A stretch of 58,610 nucleotides of DNA, taken from NCBI GenBank assembly GCA_938038205.1, contig CALHSA010000005.1:1-58610 (forward strand). Reading direction: 5' to 3'. The notes beneath the pieces are model-generated. The model was not told where the DNA came from. It ran no database searches and saw only the letters and a program-made list of their open reading frames with translations. The position numbers and the translations under genes are program-made. The DNA comes from an uncultured bacterium. Lineage in GTDB: Bacteria; Bdellovibrionota_C; UBA2361; JANWWW01. Numbering within the stretch: position 1 is the first letter of the stretch; every line of letters starts with the position of its first letter. Shown piece after piece: positions 33,718 through 43,483 of this stretch.

Positions 33718-34970
33718 ATAGCTTATATATGAGAGTATTCTTTTTAAGGTTAGCTAGAACACCTTTTTTAAGAATCTTCACTGGTTTTCACGATGAAACA
33801 CCATTAAGCCTAGCAACAAAGTTAGTTAATACGTTTATTGAGAATTTAAAACCTAAAAATCCAGACCTTCTACTGGCATCATCTGTACTCCCAGATCCTG
33901 AAATCCCCAATCTTGCCAGGGAAATAGTATTAAGATCAACCTTGCCAAAAACCATTCCAGGAATATTTGTTTCTAATTATTGTATAAGCAGCTTAGTATC
34001 TACGAGCATGGCTTTTGATTTAATAAAGGCAGCAAGTTTTAACTCAATTTTACTAGTAGGTGTAGAAGTTATGTCTAATCCAAAACTTTTTTTATCACAA
34101 GATGCTTCTAAAAAACTTGTCAGGGTTAAAAGGGCAAAAACATGGTTCGAGAAAATTCAAGGATTTCTATCATTAAGAATTAGAGATTTTAAGCTTATAG
34201 CCCCGAGCCCAAAAGAGCCATCCACGAATCTCAGTATGGGAGAAAGCTGTGAATTAATGAATCAAGTTCATAAAATATCAAGATCAGATCAGGATGAGTT
34301 TGCCTTAGCATCCCATACGAAAGCTACTCGTGCGATAGAGGCTGGATACCTTAAAGATCAAATTATCGAAATTGACGGAATCAAAGAGGATAATATACCG
34401 CGAAAAGATTCGTCATTAGAAAAGTTAAGAAAATTACCCACAATTTTCGCCAAAGATGGTTCATTAACGGCAGGTAATTCCTCATCATTAACAGATGGAG
34501 CAAGTGTAGGGCTATTGGTATCCGAGTCTGAGCTAAAAAATTATCAAACAGAGCCTGAGTGTGAAATTTTAGGCTATACTTACTCCTCTGTTGATTTATC
34601 CGATGGACTACTTATGGCACCAGTGGTAGCGATTCATAACTTACTACACCAACATAAACTGACACCTGAAGATATAGATGTCTTCGAGCTCCACGAGGCA
34701 TTTGCTTGTCAGGTACTAATTAATTTAAGAGTTTTGATGACGGGATGGAGCAAGTATTCGGTAAATCCAACTAAAATTCCTATTGAAAAAGTTAATATTT
34801 GGGGAGGAAGTTTAGCATTTGGTCATCCATTTGCTGCCACCGGATTGAGATTATTAAAAAATGCTTCCGATATTTTAAAAGCTACGAAAGGCCGATTAGG
34901 GATTGTAGCATCCTGTGCTGCAGGTGGCGGTGGAGCAGCTATTCTTATTAAAAATCCTAACAGTAATTAA
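33711..34970 (+). CDS. Acetyl-CoA acyltransferase (thiolase)
   Basis: A thiolase of 419 residues from the FadA/FadI-like group, cleaving or joining acyl-CoA and acetyl-CoA. Catalytic residues: nucleophilic Cys in VSNYCISSLVS, His in FELHEAFACQV, His in LAFGHPFAATG, and Cys in ASCAAGGGGAA. The region after the Cys (SMGESCELMNQVHKISRSDQDE) is the FadI-like loop. Its frame opens at 33711 (TTG); ATG at 33729 is an alternative start. It is translated with the unknown gene before it. Confidence 0.87.
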   Translation: MLNSLYMRVFFLRLARTPFLRIFTGFHDETPLSLATKLVNTFIENLKPKNPDLLLASSVLPDPEIPNLAREIVLRSTLPKTIPGIFVSNYCISSLVSTSMAFDLIKAASFNSILLVGVEVMSNPKLFLSQDASKKLVRVKRAKTWFEKIQGFLSLRIRDFKLIAPSPKEPSTNLSMGESCELMNQVHKISRSDQDEFALASHTKATRAIEAGYLKDQIIEIDGIKEDNIPRKDSSLEKLRKLPTIFAKDGSLTAGNSSSLTDGASVGLLVSESELKNYQTEPECEILGYTYSSVDLSDGLLMAPVVAIHNLLHQHKLTPEDIDVFELHEAFACQVLINLRVLMTGWSKYSVNPTKIPIEKVNIWGGSLAFGHPFAATGLRLLKNASDILKATKGRLGIVASCAAGGGGAAILIKNPNSN

Positions 34971-35377
34971 GGTAAATATGCTTCCAGTTTATCCTTATTG
35001 TATACTTTTATTGCCTTCTTTGATACAAAACCAGATAATCCTAAGTGACCTAACGATATTCTTAAATCCCCAATAAAATTTTTTGGTGGGGTACAAACAA
35101 TCATCAAGTTATCATCTCTTGTTTTAGAAACTTTTGCATCTTCAACTAATTCGTACTCCTTGTTGGAGTAATGACACTTAGCAGCATCCACATTGTAAAC
35201 CTCTTTGTTATTAAGTTGGTAAACGGGGAGCTTGACAGAAATATAGACATTTTGCACATCTGTCCAGACCTCCAAAAAAGCAAACTCTGATATTTTAAAG
35301 TAATCTGGGCTTATTGGCGGAGAGTACTTTCCGCAAGCTATAAAAAAAATTGAAAAAATTAAGAATTCTCTTTTCAT
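34967..35377 (-). CDS. LptM-like lipoprotein
   Basis: A lipobox (FFIACGK) follows a short signal (MKREFLIFS...), so the mature protein starts at Cys 15. CGKYSPPISPD resembles the CGxKGPL-x-P start of the small LPS-assembly lipoprotein LptM/YifL, but here a further domain of about 110 residues follows. Gene ends overlap the thiolase stop by 4 bases. Function in outer-membrane assembly is inferred. Confidence 0.65.
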   Translation of the reverse strand: MKREFLIFSIFFIACGKYSPPISPDYFKISEFAFLEVWTDVQNVYISVKLPVYQLNNKEVYNVDAAKCHYSNKEYELVEDAKVSKTRDDNLMIVCTPPKNFIGDLRISLGHLGLSGFVSKKAIKVYNKDKLEAYLP

Positions 35378-35415
35378 TAAGCAAAATTAATATACTATGA
35401 TATTAAAGTATTTTC

Positions 35416-35688
35416 ATGAGAAAAGTTTTTTGTAGAAAGTTCAAAAAAGAGTTAGAGGGGTTAGAGTCCCAACCTTTCCCTGGCCCCCTTGGAGAGTTGA
35501 TATACAATTCGGTATCCAAGCAAGCGTGGGAGGAATGGCAGGATCTACAAATTAAAATCATAAATGAATACAGATTAAACTTATCAATAAAGGAGGATTA
35601 TGAGGCCTTAAAGCAACAGATGCTGATTTTTTTAGGTTTTGAGGAAGGGCAAAATATTAAGGTTGGGGATCCGGAGCAAGGTAACTAG
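35416..35688 (+). CDS. yggX: Fe(II)-trafficking / oxidative damage protection protein YggX
   Basis: VFCRKFKKELEGL, then PFPGPLGELIYNSVSKQAWEEW and KIINEYRLNLS are unmistakable YggX motifs; the conserved Cys is in place. YggX limits superoxide damage to iron-sulfur clusters. Its 90 residues match the family, which is found mostly in beta- and gammaproteobacteria, a useful clue to origin. The end overlaps the convergent kinase gene by 32 bases. Confidence 0.92.
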   Translation: MRKVFCRKFKKELEGLESQPFPGPLGELIYNSVSKQAWEEWQDLQIKIINEYRLNLSIKEDYEALKQQMLIFLGFEEGQNIKVGDPEQGN

Positions 35689-37219
35689 TTGAAGATAAAT
35701 TAAGTGCCAGACGTGTACTGTAGGCTAGAAAACAAATAGTTATAAAGCCTAAAGTCGCCCCTTCTAAGTGAATTAATAAGTTAAGTAAATTTACCAATAA
35801 GATAAAAATTAGAGAGAAACAAAAAAAGAGTGACCAAAAACCTTTCACACGTTTATGAGTAATAAAAGAGGCGAGTATCATTAAGACAAATAAAATTAAA
35901 TAATTAAAAAAGCTTGAGGCATTAACAATTGGAGAAAAATTTTCAAAAAAGCCATAAAAAAAATTTTTGCTTACTATACTTAGTGAATAAATATATGAGG
36001 GATAATCCGGTGCAAGAAGCTCAACACTTAATGATTTAGACAGGCTAGGCAGACTAAAAATTAAAATACCAAGAGAGAAGGCAACAAAGTGTAGAACAGA
36101 TACTTTTAAAAGAAAAACTGCCCCAAAAGCCAGCGCTAGCATGACTGCAAGACTTGCCATTAAAACTGGCAAATTTTCTCCTAAATTCAAAAATAGAGTT
36201 GCCGAAACAATATTAGGGTAACCAGTAAGTAAAACAAACCCAAAAAGTAAACAAAACGCAAAAAGTGTACTTAATTTGTATACGACCGAGAGTGGTGAGT
36301 TGCTGCTGTCTAGATTTTTAGTTGTTATTAATATCTCATCCTTTTTAAAAAGGGCTTTGTTTCTTATTTTAGATTTTAAAGCAGGTGCTGGTAGCTCGAA
36401 GTAAGTTTTCTCCCTGAGCTCAAGCCTGTGTAATCTTAAAAAGATTTGTCTTGCCGTTGGTCTTAATTCGGGAGTTTTTGCCAAACACTCAGATACAATA
36501 TCATCTAAAAGAGAGAGTGATGGATTTTTCCCAAAAGTGCTTAATTTTGGAGGAGTTACATTTACATGAAAATTTATTACTTTCGACAAATTAGATTTGT
36601 CAAAAGGTAAATCTTCTACAAATAACTCAAAGGCTAGGATACCTAGCGCGTAAATATCCAGACTCGAGGTGGGCTCTTGTCCTTTCCATAGCTCGGGCGC
36701 CATATGTGTTGGCGAGCCTATAAAATCATCTTTCTTTGTTATATTACCGCCTACAAACTTTACAATCCCTAAATCCCCAATTTTGGGAATTCCCTCTTTA
36801 GTGCTATAAAGAATGTTTGATAACTTTATATCTCTGTGAATTATATTCTCTGAGTGAATATCTATGAGTCCTGCTACAATACCTTTAAAAATTTCAATTT
36901 TCTCAAACAAACTTAGACTTGAATTAACCAAGTAGCTTTTAAGATCGCCCCCTTCTACATACTCAGTTACTATGTAAAAGTTGTTAGATTCATAACCACA
37001 CTCAAAAGTTTTAACTACATACTTAGAGGATATTTTTCTAGCTGCTAATACTTCTTGTTGAAATCTTCTGTAATCGAAATCTTCTTCGCATTTAATTATT
37101 TTTAGAGCAACATCTTGTTCTAAAATCAGATCTCTAGCTAGGAAAACAGTTCCCATCCCTCCTGAACCTAGCTTTTTAATAATTGAGTATCGATTTACAA
37201 AGACAGAGTTACTCTCCAC
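35657..37219 (-). CDS. Membrane-anchored Ser/Thr protein kinase
   Basis: An N-terminal Hanks-type kinase domain (about residues 10-275): GSGGMGTVFLARD glycine loop, VALKII with the ATP-binding Lys, HRDIKLSNIL with the catalytic Asp, and GDLGIVK, where the usual DFG is DLG, then SPTHMAPELW. The second half is hydrophobic with several membrane helices (from about 318), so the kinase sits at the cytoplasmic face. There is no extracellular PASTA or other sensor domain. Start is GTG at 37219. Targets unknown. Confidence 0.85.
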   Translation of the reverse strand: MESNSVFVNRYSIIKKLGSGGMGTVFLARDLILEQDVALKIIKCEEDFDYRRFQQEVLAARKISSKYVVKTFECGYESNNFYIVTEYVEGGDLKSYLVNSSLSLFEKIEIFKGIVAGLIDIHSENIIHRDIKLSNILYSTKEGIPKIGDLGIVKFVGGNITKKDDFIGSPTHMAPELWKGQEPTSSLDIYALGILAFELFVEDLPFDKSNLSKVINFHVNVTPPKLSTFGKNPSLSLLDDIVSECLAKTPELRPTARQIFLRLHRLELREKTYFELPAPALKSKIRNKALFKKDEILITTKNLDSSNSPLSVVYKLSTLFAFCLLFGFVLLTGYPNIVSATLFLNLGENLPVLMASLAVMLALAFGAVFLLKVSVLHFVAFSLGILIFSLPSLSKSLSVELLAPDYPSYIYSLSIVSKNFFYGFFENFSPIVNASSFFNYLILFVLMILASFITHKRVKGFWSLFFCFSLIFILLVNLLNLLIHLEGATLGFITICFLAYSTRLALNLSSTSYLAPDPQP

Positions 37220-37275
37220 ACATTTTTTCTCGGTACTGAAAAGAAATTTTTAAACTGTTATATTCAAGGTTTGAA

Positions 37276-38664
37276 ATGCATGAAACTGTTCTAGCCGTTG
37301 ATCTTGATGGAACGTTAATTAAAGGCGATGTAACTGAGGAGGGATTTATACAATTACTAAAATCAAAGCCTCAAAGAGCACTCAAAGCGATTTTTTTATT
37401 TCTATTTCGCGGTAACGCGAAATTTAAAGAGTATTTAGCAAAAAATACTTCAATAGACCCTAAGCTTCAGTTGTACTCTGAGGAGTTCATTCAGTTTTTA
37501 ACTGAACAAAAAAAACAGGGACGAAAACTTGTTTTAATCTCAGCTTCCCATCAAGATATGGTCGAGAAATTTAAGGGAGAGTTGTTCGATGAGGCATTTG
37601 GCACTACTAGATTAAATTTAGTGGGTATTCGAAAAGCAAGGTTACTAAAAAGAAAGTATGACAAGTTCGATTACGCCGGTAATGCATGGGTCGATTTCCA
37701 AGTTTTTAAGGAATCCCAGCAGCCAATACTTGTTAACCCAACGCCAAGGATGCGAAAAATTTTTGAGAAAAAGTACCCCTCAGGACTTATTTTTGGAGAA
37801 AAATTGCCTTTTATTAAGGCATTATTAAAAGCTATTCGTCCAATTCACTGGTTTAAAAACCTTTTAATTTTTGTACCTGCAGTTTTATCTCATTCAGTAA
37901 ATCTTCCGAATTTGATTAATTTGCTATCGGCTTTCTTTCTGTTCAGCTTAACTTGTTCAGCCACTTACTTAATTAATGATCTTTTTGATATAGATTCAGA
38001 CCGAATGCACTCAGAGAAAAAGAATCGACCTATCGCCTCTGGAGATTTAAGCTCTTTCCATGCTTTGTTTGTAGCTTTCACCTTAATATTTATCAGTATG
38101 TTCATGTCTTTTATTTATTATCCAACCGTCTTTTTGCTTCAGATTTTTTACTTGCTCTTAAATTACCTGTACTCAACCGTAATTAAAAAAGTCTTAATCT
38201 TAGATATTTTTACTCTCAGTATTTTTTACTTGATAAGGATTTTTTTAGGAGCCTCTTTAACAGAGGTTGAGTTAAGTGGTTGGTTTATGGCATTCTCACT
38301 ATTTGGATTTTTGAGCTTAGCAAGCTTAAAAAGATACTCAGAGTTGTTCACTCAAAGTGCCAGCTTTGGACGACAGTACCTTAGCTCCGACTCATCGTTT
38401 TTTAGAATTTTTGGAATTTCATGCGGTTTACTTAGTTCCTTGGTTTATTTACTGTATCTAAACTCCTACTCGGTAGATGCTTTGTACTCAAACACTTTTT
38501 TTCTTTGGCTCGTATTTCCAATTCTGCTATATTGGTACTCAAAAACTTGGCTTCTCGTATGTCGTGGAGAAAACTTAGAAGATCCTGTGTTGTCAGTTTT
38601 ATCCTCAAGAGAAAATTTAGGACTTTTCCTATTGTGTCTTGCTTTCTTCTTACTTGCTTTGTGA
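37276..38664 (+). CDS. HAD-UbiA fusion (prenyltransferase with phosphatase domain)
   Basis: The first 180 residues form a HAD phosphatase (AVDLDGTLIKGDV, with the nucleophilic Asp; ISASHQDMV). From residue 190 it is a UbiA membrane enzyme: RPIHWFKNLLIF, then NDLFDIDSDRMHSEKKNRP, the Asp-rich motif that holds Mg-prenyl diphosphate, and a string of eight or so helices. This fusion occurs in enzymes that attach phosphoribose to decaprenyl phosphate and make arabinosyl-type lipid donors; here the product is unknown. It opens the run that continues into the Mrp operon. Confidence 0.82.
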   Translation: MHETVLAVDLDGTLIKGDVTEEGFIQLLKSKPQRALKAIFLFLFRGNAKFKEYLAKNTSIDPKLQLYSEEFIQFLTEQKKQGRKLVLISASHQDMVEKFKGELFDEAFGTTRLNLVGIRKARLLKRKYDKFDYAGNAWVDFQVFKESQQPILVNPTPRMRKIFEKKYPSGLIFGEKLPFIKALLKAIRPIHWFKNLLIFVPAVLSHSVNLPNLINLLSAFFLFSLTCSATYLINDLFDIDSDRMHSEKKNRPIASGDLSSFHALFVAFTLIFISMFMSFIYYPTVFLLQIFYLLLNYLYSTVIKKVLILDIFTLSIFYLIRIFLGASLTEVELSGWFMAFSLFGFLSLASLKRYSELFTQSASFGRQYLSSDSSFFRIFGISCGLLSSLVYLLYLNSYSVDALYSNTFFLWLVFPILLYWYSKTWLLVCRGENLEDPVLSVLSSRENLGLFLLCLAFFLLAL

Positions 38665-39230
38665 TTCTGAGCTGCGCGAAACCTCAACAATCGTTGGATG
38701 GCGATCTGATGTTAAAAAATTTTTTAGCAGGAAGTTTGAAAAATCTTAATGTAGGGAATTTTGCTGAAGCTGAGATATTTTTGCTTAAAGCCTCTTTGAT
38801 CAGTAACGACCCAGTTATAGAAATGATGAGAGCCAAAGTCATGGAACTCTCAGAATTTGATCCAGAGCAGCAGATATATGAAGCTTTAAACGATTGTTAC
38901 TCCAAAAATAGCTGTTTGGAGAAGCTTAATAATTTACAAAAATCTTATTGCTTAGGACAAAATTTAAGTGACATAGATTACAAATTATTCATTCTATTAG
39001 GAGGTAAAGCCTTGGAAAAATCATCTTGCAAGAATGAAGCTTTATTGAATGCCATATATATTTTAAAATCTGACATAGATTACTATCACTTCCTCAAGCC
39101 TAAAATTCTCAAAAACTTGAATACTAATCAAGAAAAGATATTAAATTTAACGGAAAGGTATTTAAACAAAGGTAATACAATCTACATTAATTTAATTCCA
39201 GCAGATGTAATTTTCCTACTTTCTCAATGA
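38634..39230 (+). CDS. Lipoprotein, unknown function
   Basis: The signal ends in the lipobox VILSC, so it is lipidated and exported. Residues after it (LDGDLMLKNFLAGSLKNLNVGNFAEAEIFLLKASL) suggest a helical, TPR-like repeat region. GTG at 38634 is chosen because it is the nearest start to the lipobox with an AGGA 11 bases before it; the frame is open from 38559, which would give a long N terminus with an Arg/Lys patch. It overlaps the UbiA gene end and shares its final ATGA with mrpA. Confidence 0.6.
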   Translation: MSCFLLTCFVILSCAKPQQSLDGDLMLKNFLAGSLKNLNVGNFAEAEIFLLKASLISNDPVIEMMRAKVMELSEFDPEQQIYEALNDCYSKNSCLEKLNNLQKSYCLGQNLSDIDYKLFILLGGKALEKSSCKNEALLNAIYILKSDIDYYHFLKPKILKNLNTNQEKILNLTERYLNKGNTIYINLIPADVIFLLSQ

Positions 39231-41236
39231 GAACGCTAATCACGCTGTTTTTTATTTTATTTTCGCTGCTGATTCTTCTGCTGTCGCAAACTGACTTATC
39301 TTTCACTATTTTTAGGTATAATAACTTCTGGCTCGATATTTCAATCTGGGAAAAAAATAGATACTTTGTATTTTTACTTGGACTATGCTCTTTACCTGTA
39401 AGCCTTTTCTCTCATTTTTACTTCCAGAAGAAAAATTTTCATTGGATATCTAACCTGTTACTTTTATTGTTTGGTTTGGTATGCTTTTTTGTTTTTGCAA
39501 CCACTAACCTATTTAGTTTTTTATTATTTTTCGAGCTTACATCGATATTCTCTTTTGCGCTGATTGTTCTTGCGAGGCACCAAGATAAAATGGAATCAGC
39601 TAAATTGGTTTTTTTAGTAACAACAATAGGGGGTGCTTTTGGCTTAATTTTCGGAGCAGCTGTATACACGGAAACTAATTCGGTAGATCTAACGTCGATT
39701 AGCTCGAGATCTATATATGATGCATCTTATTTACCGTGGCTTGCTGTTTTGTGTGTTATTTCAAAGAGTGCAATTTTGCCATTTGGATTTTGGCTTGTAA
39801 AAGCCATGGCTGCTGAAACACCTGTTAGCGCGTATCTTCACTCTGCCACATTGGTAAAATTAGGTTTATATCTGGGATTCCTTTTCTCCGACATGATTTC
39901 AGAGTCTAGTGCCGGGACGGCACTCGCAATTCTAGGTTGTGTATCATCATTATTGTATAGTTATAAATCTTTTTACTCAGAAAATTTAAAATTAGCTCTT
40001 GCTTACTCAACTTTAGCCTCATTAGGAATTCTTGCCTATTTTATAGGAAACAACAATCTTGATGAATTTCTGTTTTTTCTTATCAATCATGGTGTTTACA
40101 AGTCAGCTTTATTTATCGTTTTTGGTGTAATGCTGATTCGAACCAGATTATCATCTGTGATTAATCTTGGTAAAAGTTTTAATCTTTTAGAAAAGCTTTT
40201 AATTTTAATACCCGTGTTTTGTGTTTTGGGATTAGAACCAGCGGTAACATCAAAAATTAAAAATAATTTAGTTTCAGAGGCTTTTACAGATGCTAGATTA
40301 TTTATTTACAGCGTAAGCATATTAGGGTCCATTTTTTTTACATCTGGGTTTGGAGCAAGACTATTGATTAGCCTGATCTCAAAAACACCAGAAAAAAAAA
40401 GTTTGCATGGGATTAGTGTAATTATTCTGACTTCGACAGTTGTCATATTCACACAAGTTTTCTCCGCAAACCTTTTAAGCGAAATAAAAATACCTGACCT
40501 GCCATACTTGCTTTCAAAACTGCTACTTTTAGGAAGCTTCTTTGCGGCTTATTTTCAACCAGTTTACAGCTACGATCAGAAGAAAAAGCTCCCGGGCGTC
40601 GAATTTTTGAGAACAGTCGCTCTCTCATTGTTTAATTTTCTGCAACCCCAAAAACTTTCTAGTTATTTATTCAGTTTTTTCCTATTTTTAATACTTCTTT
40701 TTCTTTTATCAAAATCTAGCTTAATAATAAAAGAACTTGATTTTTCGCTATCTCCAGTTCTTTTAGTTTTTTTAAGTTTTGTTGCTGTGGGTGGATTTCT
40801 TGCTGTTAGATCTCAAAGCCGGATAATGACAGTGCTATCATTTGCGCTAATTGGACTTATCGTCAATTTAACATTTTTAATGTTTGGAGCTCCAGATTTA
40901 GCACTCACATCATTTTTTGTCGATATATTATGGTTAGCCTTATTGGTTCAAGCTCTTGATAAACTTCCACCTTTCCAGAAAATCCCTCAAGCTTGGTATC
41001 AAACTAGGAATGTGGTGCTATCTATTGGGATAGGGTTATTGATCTTTATATTAATCATGGAACCGACCGTAGAATCTCAAGTAAAGAAGCTGTACTATGA
41101 TCTAACTTACCCTATGCTACATGGAGAAAATATTGTTAATGCCATAGTTGTTGGATTTAGAAGTTTTGATACGATAGTCGAAATTTCAGTTTTATCTGTA
41201 TGTTCTTACGGCTTTATTCGAGTGTTAAAGAGATGA
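39227..41236 (+). CDS. mrpA: Mrp cation/proton antiporter subunit A
   Basis: The largest subunit of the Na+/H+ (or K+/H+) antiporter, related to NuoL. LLFFELTSIFSFALIVLARH contains the key Glu, and MAAETPVSAYLHSATLVKLGLYL and GVYKSALFIVF contain the proton-path Lys residues. The C-terminal part (LIGLIVNLTFLMFGAPDLALTSF) is the MrpB-like region found at the end of MrpA. At 669 residues it is shorter than the usual 750-800. It overlaps the lipoprotein gene by 4 bases and MrpB by 4. Confidence 0.88.
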   Translation: MRTLITLFFILFSLLILLLSQTDLSFTIFRYNNFWLDISIWEKNRYFVFLLGLCSLPVSLFSHFYFQKKNFHWISNLLLLLFGLVCFFVFATTNLFSFLLFFELTSIFSFALIVLARHQDKMESAKLVFLVTTIGGAFGLIFGAAVYTETNSVDLTSISSRSIYDASYLPWLAVLCVISKSAILPFGFWLVKAMAAETPVSAYLHSATLVKLGLYLGFLFSDMISESSAGTALAILGCVSSLLYSYKSFYSENLKLALAYSTLASLGILAYFIGNNNLDEFLFFLINHGVYKSALFIVFGVMLIRTRLSSVINLGKSFNLLEKLLILIPVFCVLGLEPAVTSKIKNNLVSEAFTDARLFIYSVSILGSIFFTSGFGARLLISLISKTPEKKSLHGISVIILTSTVVIFTQVFSANLLSEIKIPDLPYLLSKLLLLGSFFAAYFQPVYSYDQKKKLPGVEFLRTVALSLFNFLQPQKLSSYLFSFFLFLILLFLLSKSSLIIKELDFSLSPVLLVFLSFVAVGGFLAVRSQSRIMTVLSFALIGLIVNLTFLMFGAPDLALTSFFVDILWLALLVQALDKLPPFQKIPQAWYQTRNVVLSIGIGLLIFILIMEPTVESQVKKLYYDLTYPMLHGENIVNAIVVGFRSFDTIVEISVLSVCSYGFIRVLKR

Positions 41237-41631
41237 CTAGAGTATTTAAAGAAGGAATTTTTGTTCTCATGTTTGCGTTTATTCCAGCAGCTTTTTGGAT
41301 CTTTTTAAGAGGTCATAATCTTCCAGGAGGCGGTTTTATAGCTGGTAGTCTTGGTGTTGTAGTTATATTCCTAAATAAGTTAGCGGTTAATCGTAGCGAC
41401 AGATACCCTTATTTTGAAAGGGTTTTGGCAGGTTTTGCTAATCTTGGGGTGATTATATCAATTATTAGTGGGTTTATTGGGCTTATGCAAAATGGCTATC
41501 TTTTCTCTTCAGTTGAAATCATCGAAATTTTTGGGTTTAAAATTACCACAGAATTTATTTTTGATTTAGGAGTTTTTTTAATGGTCCTTGGAGCTGGCTC
41601 ACGGATTTTTAGTGTTGATTATGGAGAGTAA
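41233..41631 (+). CDS. mrpB: Mrp antiporter subunit B
   Basis: A four-helix membrane subunit of about 132 residues. LRGHNLPGGGFIAG is the MrpB/MnhB signature. The ATG at 41233 overlaps the mrpA stop (ATGA); the frame is open from 41200, but starting there would place 11 extra residues inside mrpA. It overlaps MrpC at the other end. Confidence 0.85.
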   Translation: MTRVFKEGIFVLMFAFIPAAFWIFLRGHNLPGGGFIAGSLGVVVIFLNKLAVNRSDRYPYFERVLAGFANLGVIISIISGFIGLMQNGYLFSSVEIIEIFGFKITTEFIFDLGVFLMVLGAGSRIFSVDYGE

Positions 41632-41962
41632 CTTCTTTTTTGCGGTTTTGATAGGATCCATCTGTGGAATTAGTTGCTATCTAATATTACAGGCAAGTTT
41701 AATAAGAATATTGCTAGGATTAGCTATATTAAGTAATGGTATTAACCTCTTCATCTTTGCCTCCTCAACGATAGGAACCAAAGCCCCATTAGGGAAATCT
41801 TTTCATAGTATTTCTGATTATGCAGACCCTTTGCCAGCTGCACTTATCCTAACTGCTCTGGTCATTGGTTTTGGTACTATATCTTGGATTTTCAGTCTTA
41901 TATTAAGAATTAACTCTAGAATTAGGTGCGATGATATAAGATTAATTGACTCAGAAGAGTGA
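41621..41962 (+). CDS. mrpC: Mrp antiporter subunit C
   Basis: A NuoK-like three-helix protein of 113 residues: YLILQASLIRILLGLAILSNGINLFIFAS, then DPLPAALILTALVIGFG, both typical for MrpC. The ATG at 41621 overlaps the mrpB stop region; the frame opens at 41588 but the shorter form fits the family better. Confidence 0.87.
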   Translation: MESNFFFAVLIGSICGISCYLILQASLIRILLGLAILSNGINLFIFASSTIGTKAPLGKSFHSISDYADPLPAALILTALVIGFGTISWIFSLILRINSRIRCDDIRLIDSEE

Positions 41963-43182
41963 TAGTAGCTTATATAGTATTACCGATTCTTCTTGGTTTT
42001 ATCTCACAATTTTTTTTAAAAGCACAAAAAATTATCGCTTACTTTTGCGTTGGAGTTTTAATATTCTCTTGGTTTTTTTTACCTCAGGGCTGTGAAGTAG
42101 TAGGGAACTACGATCCAATCCTGGGAATTGAAGTATGTCTAGATTGGAGTAATAAAATTTTCATCTTACCAGTGCTAGGAATCTTTTTATCCTTGATTAA
42201 TAATAAAAATCTTAATTCAATTCTTCTTCTCAACTTAGCATCAATTCTTGGTATTCTTCTAACTAACGACTTTTTCAATCTATTTGTTTGGTTTGAGCTA
42301 CTAATAATAACATCAATGATTTTACCGCTTAACCAAAAGATTGAATTTAAAGCTCTTTTTAAGTACGCAATTTTCAACATTTTAAGTGGTTCGATTTTTT
42401 TAATATCAATAGGATTATGTTACAAATATTTTGGATTACTAAACCTCGATGCAATGAGGGTTTATCGACCAGTCCCTGATTTAGAGGTAATTTTTGTACT
42501 AATGTTTTTTCTTGCTATGGCAATTAAATCTGGAATTGTTCCTTTCCACTATTGGCTTGGAGCGAGCTATCATAACTTCAATACCGAAATCTTACCTCTC
42601 TACCTAAGCTTATTTTCAAAAATTGCAGTAGTTGCTTTTGCTAAGGTAATTAACTCAATAAATTTTGAGTTTAACAACGTGGCTGGTATTATAATTCAAA
42701 TATTATCTTTTTTATCTTTACACGCTGGCTTTTTCTTATCAAGTATTGAGGTAAATCCTCTTCGTTCTTTTGCATTTTTCTCAATCTCAAAGAGCGGTTT
42801 TCTTTTTTTTATAAGTACTCTAGTTCCGTATGAAACCCTATTAATTTATCAAGCTTTTGATACTTTGATAGGATATTTTTTTATCCAAGCTCTTTTTAAT
42901 AGAGCAAACAAAATACTCCTTTATTTTTACGCGTTCACTTGGTTTGGATTACCTTTATCTGGATTTTTTTTCGCTAATCTAAATCTTTTTATCGCCACCG
43001 ATAAACCTTTACTTCTAGCTATTGTTTTTATATTTCAAAAACTGTACTTAATAATTTTTGCATTCAAACAAATTCACAATAAATTCCCGACTAATCAATC
43101 CTCGGTAAAAATTCAAGTTTTGATATTTACGGTCTTGATAATTTACCTATCTGTGATAGCATTTTTGAAGTTTGATGGTTAA
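41959..43182 (+). CDS. mrpD: Mrp antiporter subunit D
   Basis: A NuoM/NuoN-like membrane subunit. FFNLFVWFELLIITSMIL has the essential Glu and MAIKSGIVPFHYWLGASYHN the Lys and His of the proton path, with LFSKIAVVAF holding another Lys. Length is 407 residues instead of about 490-500, missing C-terminal helices. Start is GTG at 41959, overlapping the mrpC stop by 4 bases. Confidence 0.83.
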   Translation: MIVAYIVLPILLGFISQFFLKAQKIIAYFCVGVLIFSWFFLPQGCEVVGNYDPILGIEVCLDWSNKIFILPVLGIFLSLINNKNLNSILLLNLASILGILLTNDFFNLFVWFELLIITSMILPLNQKIEFKALFKYAIFNILSGSIFLISIGLCYKYFGLLNLDAMRVYRPVPDLEVIFVLMFFLAMAIKSGIVPFHYWLGASYHNFNTEILPLYLSLFSKIAVVAFAKVINSINFEFNNVAGIIIQILSFLSLHAGFFLSSIEVNPLRSFAFFSISKSGFLFFISTLVPYETLLIYQAFDTLIGYFFIQALFNRANKILLYFYAFTWFGLPLSGFFFANLNLFIATDKPLLLAIVFIFQKLYLIIFAFKQIHNKFPTNQSSVKIQVLIFTVLIIYLSVIAFLKFDG

Positions 43183-43483
43183 GATACTGAGAGTGATTTG
43201 GCTAATTATCTGGTATTGGTTCCCTCGATATTTATTAAGTCCTTTTATCTTTGCAAAGAAAATCTTGCTCAGAAAAAAAGTAAAACCAGCGTTTATCAGA
43301 TACACTTTTAAAGAGTGTCACTCTGATTTTAGTTATTGGTTAGCTTGCACACTTATATCATTCACTCCAGGAACAATTGGTGTTAATTATGACGAAACTC
43401 ATTTACTTGTCCACTTATTTGATTCAGATGATGAGAAGGACGTCACTGACTTTTTAACCAAATTTCAATCGGTATTATCATGA
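43175..43483 (+). CDS. mrpE: Mrp antiporter subunit E (short)
   Basis: Two helices at the front, then LACTLISFTPGTIGVNYDETHLLVHLFD, the MrpE signature (the SxTLTPGTxxV motif). At 102 residues it is well short of the usual 160. It uses ATG at 43175 (a TTG at 43172 is possible). It overlaps mrpD by 8 bases. Confidence 0.8.
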   Translation: MVKILRVIWLIIWYWFPRYLLSPFIFAKKILLRKKVKPAFIRYTFKECHSDFSYWLACTLISFTPGTIGVNYDETHLLVHLFDSDDEKDVTDFLTKFQSVLS

